Assembly: GCA_963573305.1 (NCBI GenBank)
Contig: OY754327.1
Span: 142,206,855-142,270,854, forward strand
Length of the DNA stretch: 64,000 nt
From: Pyrrhosoma nymphula
Taxonomy: Eukaryota > Arthropoda > Insecta > Odonata > Coenagrionidae
Direction of reading: 5' to 3'
Shown piece after piece: positions 22,713 through 34,339 of this stretch (its first letter is position 1; each line of letters begins with the position of its first letter). Position numbers and translations under genes: made by a program. The notes below the pieces were generated by a model. That model had not been told where the DNA came from. It did not search any database and was given only the letters and a program-made list of their open reading frames with translations.

Positions 22713-23982
22713 TACTTTCTCCTGCTAACAGAACAGCTGCCCGGATATAAGGGAATGGATGAAGTTCCAATAATAATTAGTACATAAAAAAGAGAGAGAG
22801 AGAGTATTTGGAGAAAGTAAGCATACGTTATTTGTACATAATATCTACTCAATTATAATTAAAACAAGGGAAGGCATGAGATGCGTCATGACTATGCGAT
22901 AAGCCATGCATATTGTGCGCCGAAGTAATCATTCTCGGTGAAAGCGTTTTACCGACAAATAGCCAACTCACGAGGGTGATCGCAAGTTTTTGTATTCATA
23001 TATATTCTGGTAAACTTAATTACTCGGCGAAGAAGTTAACTTGGGGAACTTACATGATTATTTTATTAAGCACTAGAGTAGGAAGGAGAGGGTTAATACA
23101 GTTTTCCTTATCACGGTGATTTAAAATGGAGAAATTGTAACCATAAAATTGTATTACATTATCTAACTTCATTTCGTCCACACTTGGAGTGCTAGGTCTT
23201 GTTGCACTCAAATTGCATAATGATAATGAATAAAGAGCAATGAGATAGAGAAAGTAATTCGCTAAAACATATCCCTCAATAATCAACAAATGAAGCAACT
23301 CAGTCAAGCATATTATCTAGTTTTCAACAGGAATGAAATTACTGATAAAATAAAAACAGTGATTTTGTTACTAGCGAGTCATCACCCCTACAGTGAAGTG
23401 TACCTCCAGAAAAAATTGGCTGCTCACAACTAAAATAATCGTGATATATATTAATTACACTATAGCGCTAGCTTAGGTAGTTGTACACATTCCAGTTACT
23501 TCTTCTCATTCGAGACGCAAATAAATAATTTACTACGTGCATTGATGTGATGGCGAAAAGATTATAACTTTAATTAAAATATTTCACGGAAATATTACCA
23601 CAAAGATGTTGTAATTTAATTTCTTCACCTTAAAAATCACCACTGATATACATTTATTTTAGCAGTAGTCGTCCAAAATGAGAAAACCCCGGCTTTTTTT
23701 AGAAACGGCAAAAGTTTTGACCAAAAGCAGTAGTAATTCCCGTGTAGCTACAATTAAATCACATTATATTGAGTAAGTCACCACCGATGCACTCACGATA
23801 GAGTATAAATGTACCACATCCGTAACAATGCTTTTTAAAAACCTATTATATATTCAGGTTATAAAACCGGAAAACAAGTTTTTTCTGTCAGGTTTTTATA
23901 CTGGAGTACTCTACTCACTGGAAATAATCGGTTAACCTTAGACAGGTTTTTTTTTCCATAACTGTCCATCCCTACGAAACAC

Positions 23983-26440
23983 GGAATCGCTGTATTGCCA
24001 TGGGGCGGGGGTAAACCCCGCAAACCCGCTTACTCGCATTCTGACGTCACACCGATCGAAAGGCGTTTCTTCCGCGCGAAAGACATTTGAAATTTTTGCG
24101 AACTTGGACGTTCCATAACTACAAGAATATTGAGAATTATGAAGTGCTGCTTTGCAAATGTCAATGGATTTAATTTATTGATCATTAAATGCGAAAAAAT
24201 TCTTTTTCAAAGTTAGGACAGCACCCCATTGACAGAACTCATAATGAAAATCGGTAATGGTACACTCATTAAAGAGGTGGGATAGAGCATCCAATTTTTT
24301 TGGATAATAAATAGTTTGAGTGAACATCAGATTGAATTGATATGACTGCTATGGAGCTTGGACATATCATTGATTTTAAATGGATACGCACCACGTTGTC
24401 GCCACATATATGCACTGGCATGCATTGGCCAGAATGGCACTGGGGCCTGGATGTGACACCCCACGCGTTGGATAGAGCTTCAGCTGGGCGTCCTCTCAGG
24501 CGCGCTCTATACACAAATTCAGAAAGCGCATGCGCTCGACCTCTAAGAGTTCTTAGTTTTATTACTAGTGATCAAGAAATAACTCAGAAACCCGACGTAG
24601 CACGGAAAGGAACATTGCTTTCAAACTAAAACAGCTTAGGCTAACATTTACCGAAAATTATTTTTCTGTCGATCATTGTTGTGAGTGCAAAAGAATGGCA
24701 ACTTCTCAACAGAACTGTGGAAATGCATTGGTTTTAAGTTCGCGTTGCTTGTGATGCGATTGTATCAGAGTGAGCTGAGTATATCCGTTTATCAGCACTT
24801 CGTCTAGCAGACGTTTTTGTTTTTATTTGCTTAGCCTTAAGCCCTACTGAAATACTCCTATAATTCCTGAAAGTAATTTCCTTGTCACTTCAATGTTTAT
24901 TTTTACTTTCTCCTTGCATTTTATCACGAATGAACTTTTGTTTTGACACACTTGTTGAAAGTTGGCGTTCCCTGTATATAAATTTTGTAATTGCCATTGT
25001 TTCCTGAAAGTATTTTTTTGTTGTAAACATTTATAGAAAAAATAGAAAAATCGGCTTTCTTATTCAAGTGGAATTTCTATGCAGGGAACGGCATCCATTT
25101 TGTGGGAAGAATAAACATATAGCCCTTACCGCAAGTTAATTGCTTGCTCTCTCCACTTTTCTCGGACGTGGTATCCTAGTTAAGTGGACCGTGGATCCCT
25201 GAGAGTTGGATGTGACATCGAACTCCAACATATCCATTTAAAATTCCTGCCACAGCCAAAAGGGATAGGCAATAAGAGCATCCTCATGTTTGCTATGCCC
25301 AAATATTACTCTGCAGAGGGATTATTCATGCATTGCGCGAATAAACCCACGAAGCGCGATCATATTGCGTTATGAGAACCTGATATTTATGTATTTGTTT
25401 GCTCCTGTAAGGGCAGTTGAAACGGAACTGTTAGAGCCGGAGGAGTAAACAAAGACGACAAATATTACAAGATGGAAGCTCAGGATATCTGCGTGGACGG
25501 TAGTTCAGGGTCCACCCTTTTATCCCTTAGTTTCTCTTTGAGCAACAACGCCCATTTTTATTGGATACAGAATTTTTCTTGTGCATCTGGGACCGCACGA
25601 GATATTTTTATTCCGAGTAAAAATATTGATACTACTTTTTTCCGTAGAAAATATTATTACTTCATTTTCTGTGAAAGCGTTACGTTGATCACCCCATGTC
25701 CTCGTTTATATACAAATCAATAGAGTTCCAGGAGCAAATACATTGTGAAACCTTTTGAATTAAGAATATTTTGGTAAGAAGTGTTAATTTTTTTGGAATC
25801 CCTCAAAATTGGAAAAGAATTATTAAATATTTTGTGGGGAAAGCGAGAAGTTTAAATGCATTACCTGCTGCGCAGTAGTCAATTAATACGTCTGTCAGAA
25901 ATCAACCACGACACAAGTGGAAAAAAGGAATTCTGTTTGTATTTTAAAATGTTGAATTATAGATTATGATGTTCTTATTAGCAATCTCTCTCTTGCACAC
26001 GGAAAATTAGTGATAATGACACAGATGGAAGGAGCGAGACCATTTCTTTGCCAGTGGGAACATTCCTTTAAGTAAATTTCTTCTCATTTCAGTCGGATGA
26101 TAGGATTAAAGGTTATTTAAGGGTGTGGTTGTTCATTTCTAAACAAAAACTATGCAGTAATTTGTCTCTCTTACATATATTACAAATTTAATAATATTCA
26201 TAGCCCTGTACTTAACATTATTTTGGCCATATGCCAAGTGTGAGCGTGGCATGCATCATCTAAATATGAACAAATGGACATTTATATTAGGTGAGTCTTT
26301 TCAGCAATGGTGATTACTCGTCGCTCACTTCAGTATAAGAATAGGGATGGCATTTTTTGCATAATATGAACTATAACAAAATTTGACAGCTGAGCTAAGT
26401 TTGGATATACTATCATATGTCAAACGGCAAGATCACTTAC
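23983..26440. other. No gene seen
   Basis: AT-rich with a small GC-rich patch at about 23990-24085. TGACGTCA (CRE-like) occurs at about 24043 and, mirrored, at about 21717, outside the two ends of the hAT element. The frame at 24342-24629 is unassigned. Confidence 0.4.
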
Positions 26441-26455
26441 GTCTTTGTCAAATCA
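26441..26455 (-). other. Candidate 15-nt microexon
   Basis: On the minus strand a long pyrimidine-rich acceptor (ttgtaattttctctgcag) is followed by 15 nt (TGATTTGACAAAGAC) and a consensus donor gtaagtga. The length is a multiple of three. Support is splice geometry only; such pairs also arise by chance in 64 kb. Confidence 0.25.
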
Positions 26456-26559
26456 CTGCAGAGAAAATTACAAAAAAGGAAGAGCACGAGAGAAGAAGTA
26501 GATGGGGGATATAAAAATGAAGCAAGAATTTTTACGGAATAATGTGGGTTAGTTTAAAT

Positions 26560-26860
26560 TGAGCAGAAAAAGTTTTGCCCACCCTACCCGTGAGGGCGGT
26601 CCGCCATTAATCATGAGATTACTTAACGCGGGCATAAATCACGGGCAGATTCGGCGCAGATTAGCGACGGCTCGCTTTAATCTCGCCGGCGTACTTCCGA
26701 GCCGTCGCGCGCCGCACGTGGGAACTTGTCCCGCGCACCCCTGTGGCCCTGGGGGACGCTGGCGACACAGCGGTGGCGGGAAACGAGAAAAAAAGAAGCA
26801 AATCGTGGGGCTGACGGTCGGGAAGGGACGGAAGTGTCTTAATGTAATCCATCCGATTTT
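26560..26860. promoter_or_regulatory. GC-rich block with homeodomain-like sites
   Basis: A sharply bounded GC-rich island in AT-rich DNA, beginning with CCGCCATTAATCATGAGATT and containing further TAAT motifs spaced among CG-rich words (GCGGGC, CGCGCGCCGCACGTG). It has an E-box-like CACGTG. It looks like a conserved regulatory island rather than an exon: both strands have frames, but none with a domain. The role is inference. Confidence 0.25.
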
Positions 26861-28091
26861 CCCTCCCAGAAGTCGACTTCCGACAACTGATTACATTTTT
26901 CTGCCAAGGTCATATCCCCATATGGTTGGAAATGAGGAGTGACAGAAGTCTCTCCTAACCTTTTGACTTGAGAAGGGAAGTAGTAAGTCACCTTCCAGAC
27001 GGGGAATTTCAGAGAATGATGAAGACAGAGGAACTTGCAGTCGTTGAATGTGGGCGTGTGATAGAGCATAATTTGAAAAAAACTTACTCGCAGGCTTGGA
27101 ATTAAGTTAAATCTGCACCTTATTGGAGTTTGTGAATACAATGATTTTTTTTAAAACGAGGCATAACTTACATTTGCCATGCGTAGGTTCTAATCTGCTG
27201 TTATCTTGAGTTCACCATTAGATGTGGGCTTGCATAGAATAAAATTTTCCGGCTAAATATATTTACCAAGCGGGTAAAACTTTGGTATTTTAGGAGTACG
27301 TTTATCAGGTTAAATAAACGGAGAGTAGGCGAGAGAAATATTGTCCATTTAGTAGCTGAAAGCCCTCATATAACTCATAACAAGCAGGCATTGAAAAGCT
27401 ATAAATGAACGACGAAGCTTTAATAAATGTGAATTTACCAATTATGGTAAGCTAATAAGAATGCTGAGCCGTTGAAAAGGAAGTCGAGATTGAGGGAGTG
27501 GAGTAGAAGAATTGAATTTACGTTGGGTTCCTTCATTTATCAAGAATCCTCACATTTGTCGCACCCGAAATTCGTGGCTCCGCAAAATGTATTTTGACTA
27601 GATAAGGTTCTCTGATTGATCAATCTTCATATATTGACTGATTGTTTTTTTCATTTGATAGGATTTATTTCATTAAACTCTCCATTTTGCGCTGTTTCCG
27701 GCAACAATGAGAAAATCTAGTAATTCCATTACATGGTGAAATGATATTACTGTGATTTCATTGCCAGTGGTAAGAAAGCAACTACTGCAGAGGAATGGGA
27801 GTATTTATTTATCCTTCCCTCGACAAAGCATTAATCGCGTTGGTTGATTTACATGTTGGGACAGTGGCTGCATCGTGAAATTGGAGGAATCTAGAAATTT
27901 AAACTCTTGTTTCCTCAAGTTTGAAACTTAAATTAACTAGCCATGGTTTAATTCCCCAGGTATATACTTGTTATATAGTAGTATTTGTTATAATATTTAG
28001 CCAGGAGACGGAGTTTGATATATTGACTCTATTGATGTGAAACATAGTATTTATAACGCTTTAATCCAAGCTTTCCTTTAAAATCTCTTAG
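26861..28091. other. No gene seen
   Basis: AT-rich, no repeats recognised. A minus-strand donor (CTGCGA|gtaagt, near 27086) has no convincing partner acceptor. Confidence 0.4.
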
Positions 28092-28205
28092 GGCCTACCG
28101 TTGTGCATCCGTTGCACGGAGGCCCTCCTGGGTCTCCCCAGCTGCGCCGCTGTCATCGCCCGCTCCCGCTGCAGACTCCGCTTCACGAGTTCCCACATCT
28201 TGACG
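28092..28205 (+). CDS. Candidate internal exon, unrecognised protein
   Basis: The acceptor tttaaaatctcttag is directly followed by a 114-nt GC-rich segment and then the consensus donor ACG|gtgagt. One phase-0 frame is open throughout (begins GLPLCIRCTEALLGLPSC), giving 38 residues rich in Cys and Arg; a second plus frame is also open. On the opposite strand another open frame exists (KMWELVKRSLQRERAMTA), so strand is not certain. I recognise no family. The sequence downstream (28206-29130) stays GC-rich without a clear second exon. Confidence 0.3.
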
Positions 28206-30537
28206 GTGAGTAACCGAATCACTACTGAGTCGAGGAACTTTCAGTTGCAAACCAACGGAACTTGTGCTTCGCACTCTTACTTCCTATCAGTGGGTGCCTA
28301 AGCTCTCAAAGGTAACGAGAGCACCCCAGAGTTCCTATTATAGGCCACCTCGCTAGCCCCAAAAGAGCCAATGTCAACGCCGGATGAAAATCGTAACGCT
28401 TCCTTGTTTGCCGACAACTCCGTTGTTCGGATTCCACCCCATAACATTAGATGTATTTTCACCACACACTGCACTGTGCCCAATTGTTGTAGTCACCTTG
28501 TTACACGCTTGGATCCACCTAGAACCCCTGCTATTATTGTTCCAATTTCTCAGTTTGAGACGAGGATTTCACTGCTTGCTCGTATTTCTTCCCCAAACCG
28601 TTCAGGGCACTTCAGTCTCATTCAATCGATTCTGCCCTTTGGTTGATGACTGATAAAGGTAGCGTCGTTGCTTTCGTTGGGTGACTGAGTTTTACCTTCT
28701 GTTTCCACGAGTAGTTTACTTCTCGTTCTCCACAATTTCCGTTGTGGGTGCCTATGGGGTTCCTGGAGGGTCTGAAGTGAGGTCAGGATGAGTTGAAAGA
28801 GTGGTCTCAAAGGATTTGGGGCGTGGTCTCCGATTTTGTACAGTCCATCCGGCCAAGGGGAGAAGAGTTGGTGATTTTTACCCCAAATCCCTTTTATCTT
28901 CACTCCAGCCCCGGTGCACTAGGGGTCACTGCGACTCACAAGGATGCCTTTGCTTTGGTCCGTCCAATCTGCCCTCTCTGCAGAAGGCTTGATCTCTCTC
29001 CCTTTCTCGTATATCGCAACCGGCTTTCCTGGGATCGTGACTGCGTGTCGGAGTTCACTGCACAATCGTCTTCAGTCTTGTAATTTCCGTGATCCTTACT
29101 GCTGTCCTACGCTCACTGATTTTTCTAAATATTTATAAATAATATTTTAGTAAAAAAAACTTGAGTTGTCGCAGCGAATTCCCCCCCTTGGCCTTAACGC
29201 GACGACTGACCGCCTCGTCGGGACGGTGACGAATGATTGGCAGCCGTAAAAGTTGCACAAACGTCGTCACGTGTGGCATGGTGGTGGTGGGAGGGAGGAA
29301 AAGGATAATGGAGAATGAGGTAAAGAGAATATATGGAACAAGGGGAAGAGAAAGAGAGAGAGAAGGAGGAGGCACCTGTTATGAGGCTTTCGAAGGGGTG
29401 CCGATGTGGGATCGGAGTCACATATATGTGTAGGTATTGAGGTTTGCACGCGAGTGGCAAAGGAGGGTACCGGCGACTGAAATTTGAGTGCGTCGGGTTT
29501 AAAGGTCACTGAACGCGAGGTTACTAAGAGAGAAATCCTCGCACTTTGGTTCCCCGAACCAAAATCGATGGCACATGAGTTACATTTCGCCGTGAAAAAC
29601 CATTCCGTATGTATATCGTGCTTCATTTTTCACTAATATTGGCATTCCAATATGAAAAGATCTTGCTTACCCTAATGACAGCGATTTTGTTTGATCATAG
29701 ACTAAATTCTACTTGTATTTTACGTCTACATTCGATAATGAATGATAAATTATACCCTGCAGATAAAAATAACACATGTAACTAAACAATTTTCCGAAAA
29801 GCTTTATCGAATCAATATACTGTTCAAGGTTAACTTTTTTTGCGGCTCAATGAATGCAAATTCTAATTATCCATGTTCCAGAAATGAATATTGAAGCAGA
29901 AGGACAAATTGCAAATTGCCAAAAACATAAGAATTCTCTTTAAATGTTCAATAATGACTTATGTAATTAATGGAACAGAGTGGGTTATTTTTTATTCCAA
30001 TTTGACATTCATTTTTCCAAAGTTGATGATGGGCAGATTTGAAAAACGGTAGAGTGTAGGCTGATTCTAACAATATAATGAAGGTTTTAATATTAGAGCT
30101 AAGTCTTCAAATAACTTTCTCAAATAATTTTACTTTACGGAAATAGAAGAAAACCTGAAGGAATACAGCATTGAAACAATATTAATACTCATTCGGAAAC
30201 CGTATTATAAACTCGCCCTTATCTCCTGAAGAACGCTTGAAAGATATAAGTTAATTCACTGAGAGCAGTATAAAAGGAGGACATATTTTCACCTAAATAT
30301 GACCTAGTGTGGGAATCAGACACAAATTTCCGTTTCGTGGTGCCATAACACATCCTTAGTTTATTGCAATCACTTTAAATAAAAATGTGATCAAGTTGGA
30401 CGGTTCGTTGAATAGTTGAATTACAAATAACATTTAATGTGCATAACGTAGAATGATTAAAATTTTGCAATCCCAAATAAATATTTATGCCTCAATAAAT
30501 CCGTCATATATTCGGTGCTAATTTGCCGCTTAGTTAC
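28206..30537. other. No gene called
   Basis: 28206-29110 is GC-richer with several overlapping unassigned frames, possibly a decayed element. 29230-29370 is G/A-rich with (GA)n. The rest is AT-rich. Confidence 0.35.
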
Positions 30538-30694
30538 TTGCTAATTTTCCCCTCTGTTTTTAATAAAACTGACCGGTTTTGATACAACAACATCATGAGA
30601 GTAAGAATACATCTATTCACGATGCATTCGAACTCAGACGATGATGTTGTGACATCGAAACCGGTTTTATTAAAAACAGTGAAAAATTACCAAG
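30538..30694. repeat. Inverted repeat with hammerhead-like relic
   Basis: Arms 30538-30602 and 30634-30694 are diverged inverted copies (shared words GTTTTTAATAAAAC, CCGGTTTxGAT and ACAACATCAT). The right arm reads, on the plus strand, CAGACGA (30635-30641), one extra T, a 5-bp stem II GATGT/ACATC (30643-30647 with 30652-30656), GAA (30657-30659), then AC-CG-GT as a minimal stem III and H17 = T30666. This is a hammerhead core with U4 changed to A and no stem I, so it should be inactive. The layout matches the PLE 3' motif at 51994-52035. Confidence 0.55.
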
Positions 30695-31838
30695 TTCTTT
30701 AAATAAGTCACAATTTCACAAAGGAACTTCACCTACCATAACGTTAATGTATTTGGTATTTGTAAGCTTTGATGTTATATTAAAAAGCATTAAAGATAGG
30801 AGGATGTAGATATGATTTCATATCATGCTTTCACGGACTAATTTTGTGTCATTTCGTTCCAGTGGTCTACAGGCCAAGCTCTATTCAAAGGCACAATTCT
30901 ATGCATTCGATTTTGTTCCTGGAATACGCCTGATATTCAAGACCACCGGACGACACTCCCTGCCCGCAATCGGTAGAATTCGAGTTCGGCTCGAACATCG
31001 AAATATCACTGCTAGCGCCGAGGCCATTTACTCATTCTCTCACACTCATTTACTCTATTTCTTTGCCAACCGTCTACCTATCAGAGGAGGAATTCATACC
31101 CTTGCCTCGCTCTCTACCCCGCCCGTGTCTCCGTCTCGCCCCACCCCCTCCCCCGCCTCTCTGCCATCCTTTTCTTCTGTAGTATAACGCTCACACCACC
31201 CTCCTCCCATTCGTCGGAGTGATCCTATTAGCGCTCTACGTCCGCACCGAAGTTTACTCCCACGGAGTTGGCGTGAAGAGGGAGACACATGGAATGAAAA
31301 GCATGGAGACAGAGAGAGAGAGCGAGAGAGAAGCATGGTTGGGAACAGGTAGGGAGAGAAAGGGGGTTTAATTCCATGGGATCCTCACCCTCCCCAATTC
31401 GTCCAAGCCCTTGTCAGCGATGCATGATGCTTGCGGTGCAGGTGTTTTTCGCGGTAAATAAATTATGTTCGGGGTCCTTCCTCTGGAGGTGGTATTAAAT
31501 TTTGCTGTGGGGTCCTTTCTCACCTTCGTTGGAAAACCACCCCGAATCACTATTTGACTCTAGGACCGCAGAAATTTGCGCTATAGCTAGAACTTTCCAT
31601 TGGAAAAAATATTCCATTTATGTTGTTTAGTTTTTGGAATGTAACATTTTTATTTTTTGTTGCGTTGAGTTGAATTTACATCTCACGCAATGATTTTGAT
31701 TATATAAACATAAATTAATTTATGAGTCGTTGTGCAGACTAGAAATGAGTTGCATGAGTCGGTCTGTTTACAGTCATCTCCTCATCCTGTTCACACCTGT
31801 GTCTCATGATAGCGTTTGTCAGCCGAGTCAGCCCGCGA
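30695..31838. other. No gene seen; GC/CT-GA island
   Basis: 31085-31335 changes from C/T-rich to G/A-rich with a (GA)n run at about 31310-31332. The frame at 30825-31187 is partly low-complexity and unassigned. Confidence 0.35.
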
Positions 31839-32105
31839 TCATGCCTTCGTCTTCAGGTCGGAATGTTTAATGCAGTAGTCGAGGACGTCAGGTAAGGTCT
31901 CATCCCAGCATTCGCATAGCCTGCATCTCTTATACCTTGCAGGGTTGAACCGTCGTCGACAGGGGTTGAGCGGGAGTAGTCCGAGGCTTGCCCTTTGGAT
32001 GAACCTCCAATCACAAAACCGACTGTATCCTCCACCACCCAGAAAGTGATCTGAGGTAGCAGCGACCGAGGAGGTGCAGAATACATTGTCTTGGGCCGGT
32101 TTTGA
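31839..32105 (-). pseudogene. R1/R2-type retrotransposon C-terminal zinc-knuckle relic
   Basis: One minus frame is open for about 85 codons to the TGA at 31841-31839. It contains DWRFIQRASLGLLPLN and then CRLCECWDETLPDVLDYC followed by IKH. The Cys-x2-Cys...ETLP-x-VL-x-x-C-x2-H arrangement is the C-terminal zinc-binding motif after the reverse transcriptase in R2/R1-related non-LTR elements (usual form CRxCG...ETLxHVLxHC...H). The His between the two Cys pairs has become Asp. No RT core lies upstream, so this is an isolated relic. Confidence 0.5.
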
Positions 32106-32318
32106 AACGAGACGAGCCTACATTTGCCATAAGGATGAGTTAAAAATTCAGGACATCAGCACATTGAAATTTAATTATGATGACATAAAATTGTCTAGAT
32201 ATTTATAATTAGCAGATTGAAAAAAAAAACAAAATAAAAGAGACTTAGCAAAGTTGATCTTATGCATAGTGCAATATTGAAATCGAAAGAAGTTTCGGTC
32301 AAACATGCATTACTTAGG
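32106..32318. other. No gene seen
   Basis: Short AT-rich gap between the retrotransposon relic and the inverted-repeat element. Confidence 0.4.
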
Positions 32319-33365
32319 GCACAGTCACAGTGGCACCGACGTCGGATGATTCGGCCGACGCGGCACCCAACGTCGACCGATCTCCTTCGATCATTTAAAA
32401 CGATAACAAAATGTATGCAAGTGGTCTCAGGGCCTCCGACCGCATCGACCGATCACACCGACGTCGGGCATCCATCTGCTGAATATCCAATCAGTTTGTC
32501 TTTTTTTCGGCCGATTGATCCGACGAAGTTCATTCAATAGTTGAAAATAACTTCTGTATCACTATCGATTGTGAGAAAATAATTATTTTAAGAGAGAAGA
32601 AATTTGTGGAGTACAGAAGATGCTTCTTATGATAAATGATATTTCATGTTTGACACTTAATAAAATGTGAAGAGACTTAGCAAAAGCTTGGGATTTGAAA
32701 AACAAGACCTACAGCCCCACATATGGACAACCTTACGGACGGTCTTACTTATAAGTCAGAAGAATGCCATATTGAAAATATCATGAGTATACGTATTTTA
32801 GAGTACGAGAGGCTCAATTTTCATTATGAATAGTTTCTGCATGGAGACTCACCGTTGCAAATGTATTACATATATATCACGTAATACGTATGTAATTATA
32901 TGAATACACAAACAAATCATTGAACTTATGGTGGCTATGGTTAATGAAAAATGTTAAAAAATTACTGAGCATACGCAACAGAAATGAAATGATCTAAAAA
33001 ATAATGATTTAAATCTCTTTAATGTTTAGCATTTACCGTGACCGAAAAAGCAGATGTATTTGAGTGATATTCGGGTTAAACTTGTATTCAATGGGGACTC
33101 GATTTTCTTCATTCGCGATGTTCAACATATGATATTCACAATGCTTTTCCCTACTTTCCTAAACATTTTATAATTCCTCATTTTAATTAGTAATAAATAT
33201 TTTAACATGGTACTTTTTTCCAAACACAGAAATGATGGAGCATCCATTTTGTACGACTACATTCACCGAGATGAAGAGTGCTGACGGAGGCACTGACCAC
33301 TCAATCGGCCGACGTCGGACGAAAAGGTCTACCGACTACCGATGTCTGTGCCACTTTGACCGTAC
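32319..33365. mobile_element. Non-autonomous inverted-repeat DNA element, about 1 kb
   Basis: The termini 32319-32344 and 33340-33365 are inverted and match at 21 of 26 positions (core CAGTGGCACCGACGTCG versus AAGTGGCACAGACATCG). Subterminal regions on both sides carry repeated palindromic words CCGACGTCGG and CGGCCGA; the middle is plain AT-rich DNA. No transposase frame is present. A target duplication could not be fixed. The architecture resembles MITE-like elements; the superfamily is not assigned. Confidence 0.6.
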
Positions 33366-33802
33366 TTGTACATGTTCTAGAAATATCTTTAATTTCATAA
33401 ACAAATCATATTCCTCTGAACATGGCATCTTTTTAAACAAAACATTACTTTACAATGTACAATCATGAAACTGCAGAGATGACATGCCTTACAAATTACC
33501 AATGATGAGTCACTAAGATTTACCTAACGGATTCAATTTTAAATATTCTTGTCATCTGATGGAGTGAAAGAGAAAGCATCGCCAATAGGATTTCCAGACG
33601 TAAAACAACTGAGTATATTCATGCATTACTTTTCCCAGCGGTGCAATGTACCTTATGTTGCAAGTTCAGCGTTGTGGTATCAGAAATAAGCAGATATATA
33701 CAACAAACTTGGAATTAAATGTGACAGAATTTTTGACTAGCAAAGGTAATAATAGAATTCATGACGTTTTCCGATTTTTTTAAGGGCAGCCAGAACCTTT
33801 TT
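33366..33802. other. No gene seen
   Basis: AT-rich with no recognised feature. Confidence 0.4.
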
Positions 33803-34308
33803 TTACATGCCAAAATTCAGGATAATCCCGCTTTTCAGGACGTATGACAACCATAGGCGTGTCAAGTATGCTCCCTGGATTGCGTTCTTCAGCGTTTTTG
33901 TGAGCCTCCCGATTGCTCGGGGTGGCATGGTCACACGTGAAGAGTAGTCTCTTGTTCCTCCTAGGACGATCACGTCTCCCACAGGACGTCCGGCCACCTC
34001 CAGTCCAAGCATATTTGGTTCCGCAGGCGACGAGAGGCCGTTCACTCCTGCGTGAAGAGGGACAAAACGTCACCACTTGCATCGCCGAATGGCACCCCGG
34101 TACTTTCGCCGAGATACACCAATTGGTTGGCGGTAGACGGCATCATCCTCTTCATGACTTTGCCGAAGAGTTCCCTGACCATTTTCCCAGCCACAGGTTT
34201 CCTGCAAATAAGAAGGCGGTAGCCATCCACCACCGTCAGTAAGTCAGTCAGGTCCAAAAAGGGAGTGCAATAATAACACCAAAAGATTCGCACGAAGCAT
34301 ATCCTCAT
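33803..34308 (-). pseudogene. Unassigned decayed coding stretch
   Basis: Two minus frames abut: 34308-34042 contains VDGYRLLICRKPVAGKMVRE and TANQLVYLGESTGVPFGD, ending SLFTQE-stop; 34045-33803 begins MNGLSSPAEPNMLGLEVAGR. A single frameshift at about 34042 would join them into about 165 codons. Composition is GC-richer and less repetitive than its surroundings, which suggests former coding capacity. I recognise no family, and chance openness cannot be excluded. Confidence 0.25.
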
Positions 34309-34339
34309 GCGTAAATAACTCTGGCATAATTTTAATATG

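Larger units (their letters stand above)
22038..23974. mobile_element. Non-autonomous hAT-type transposon, 1.9 kb
   Basis: The ends are inverted and hAT-like: left TAGCGATGGGTAG (22038-22050) and right, read inward, TAGGGATGGACAG (23974-23962). Subterminal CTTAGGTTAACCGGTT-type and GAGTACTC blocks are also shared in inverted order. An 8-bp flank TGAAAAAC (22030-22037) matches CGAAACAC (23975-23982) at 6 of 8 positions, as expected of an aged hAT target duplication. The interior has no transposase frame. It contains a direct repeat (22117-22212 and 22602-22712). Confidence 0.75.

Noticed and set aside
31880..31895. Plus-strand donor-like GTCAG|gtaaggtc
   Set aside because: It falls within the minus-strand retrotransposon relic; a chance match.
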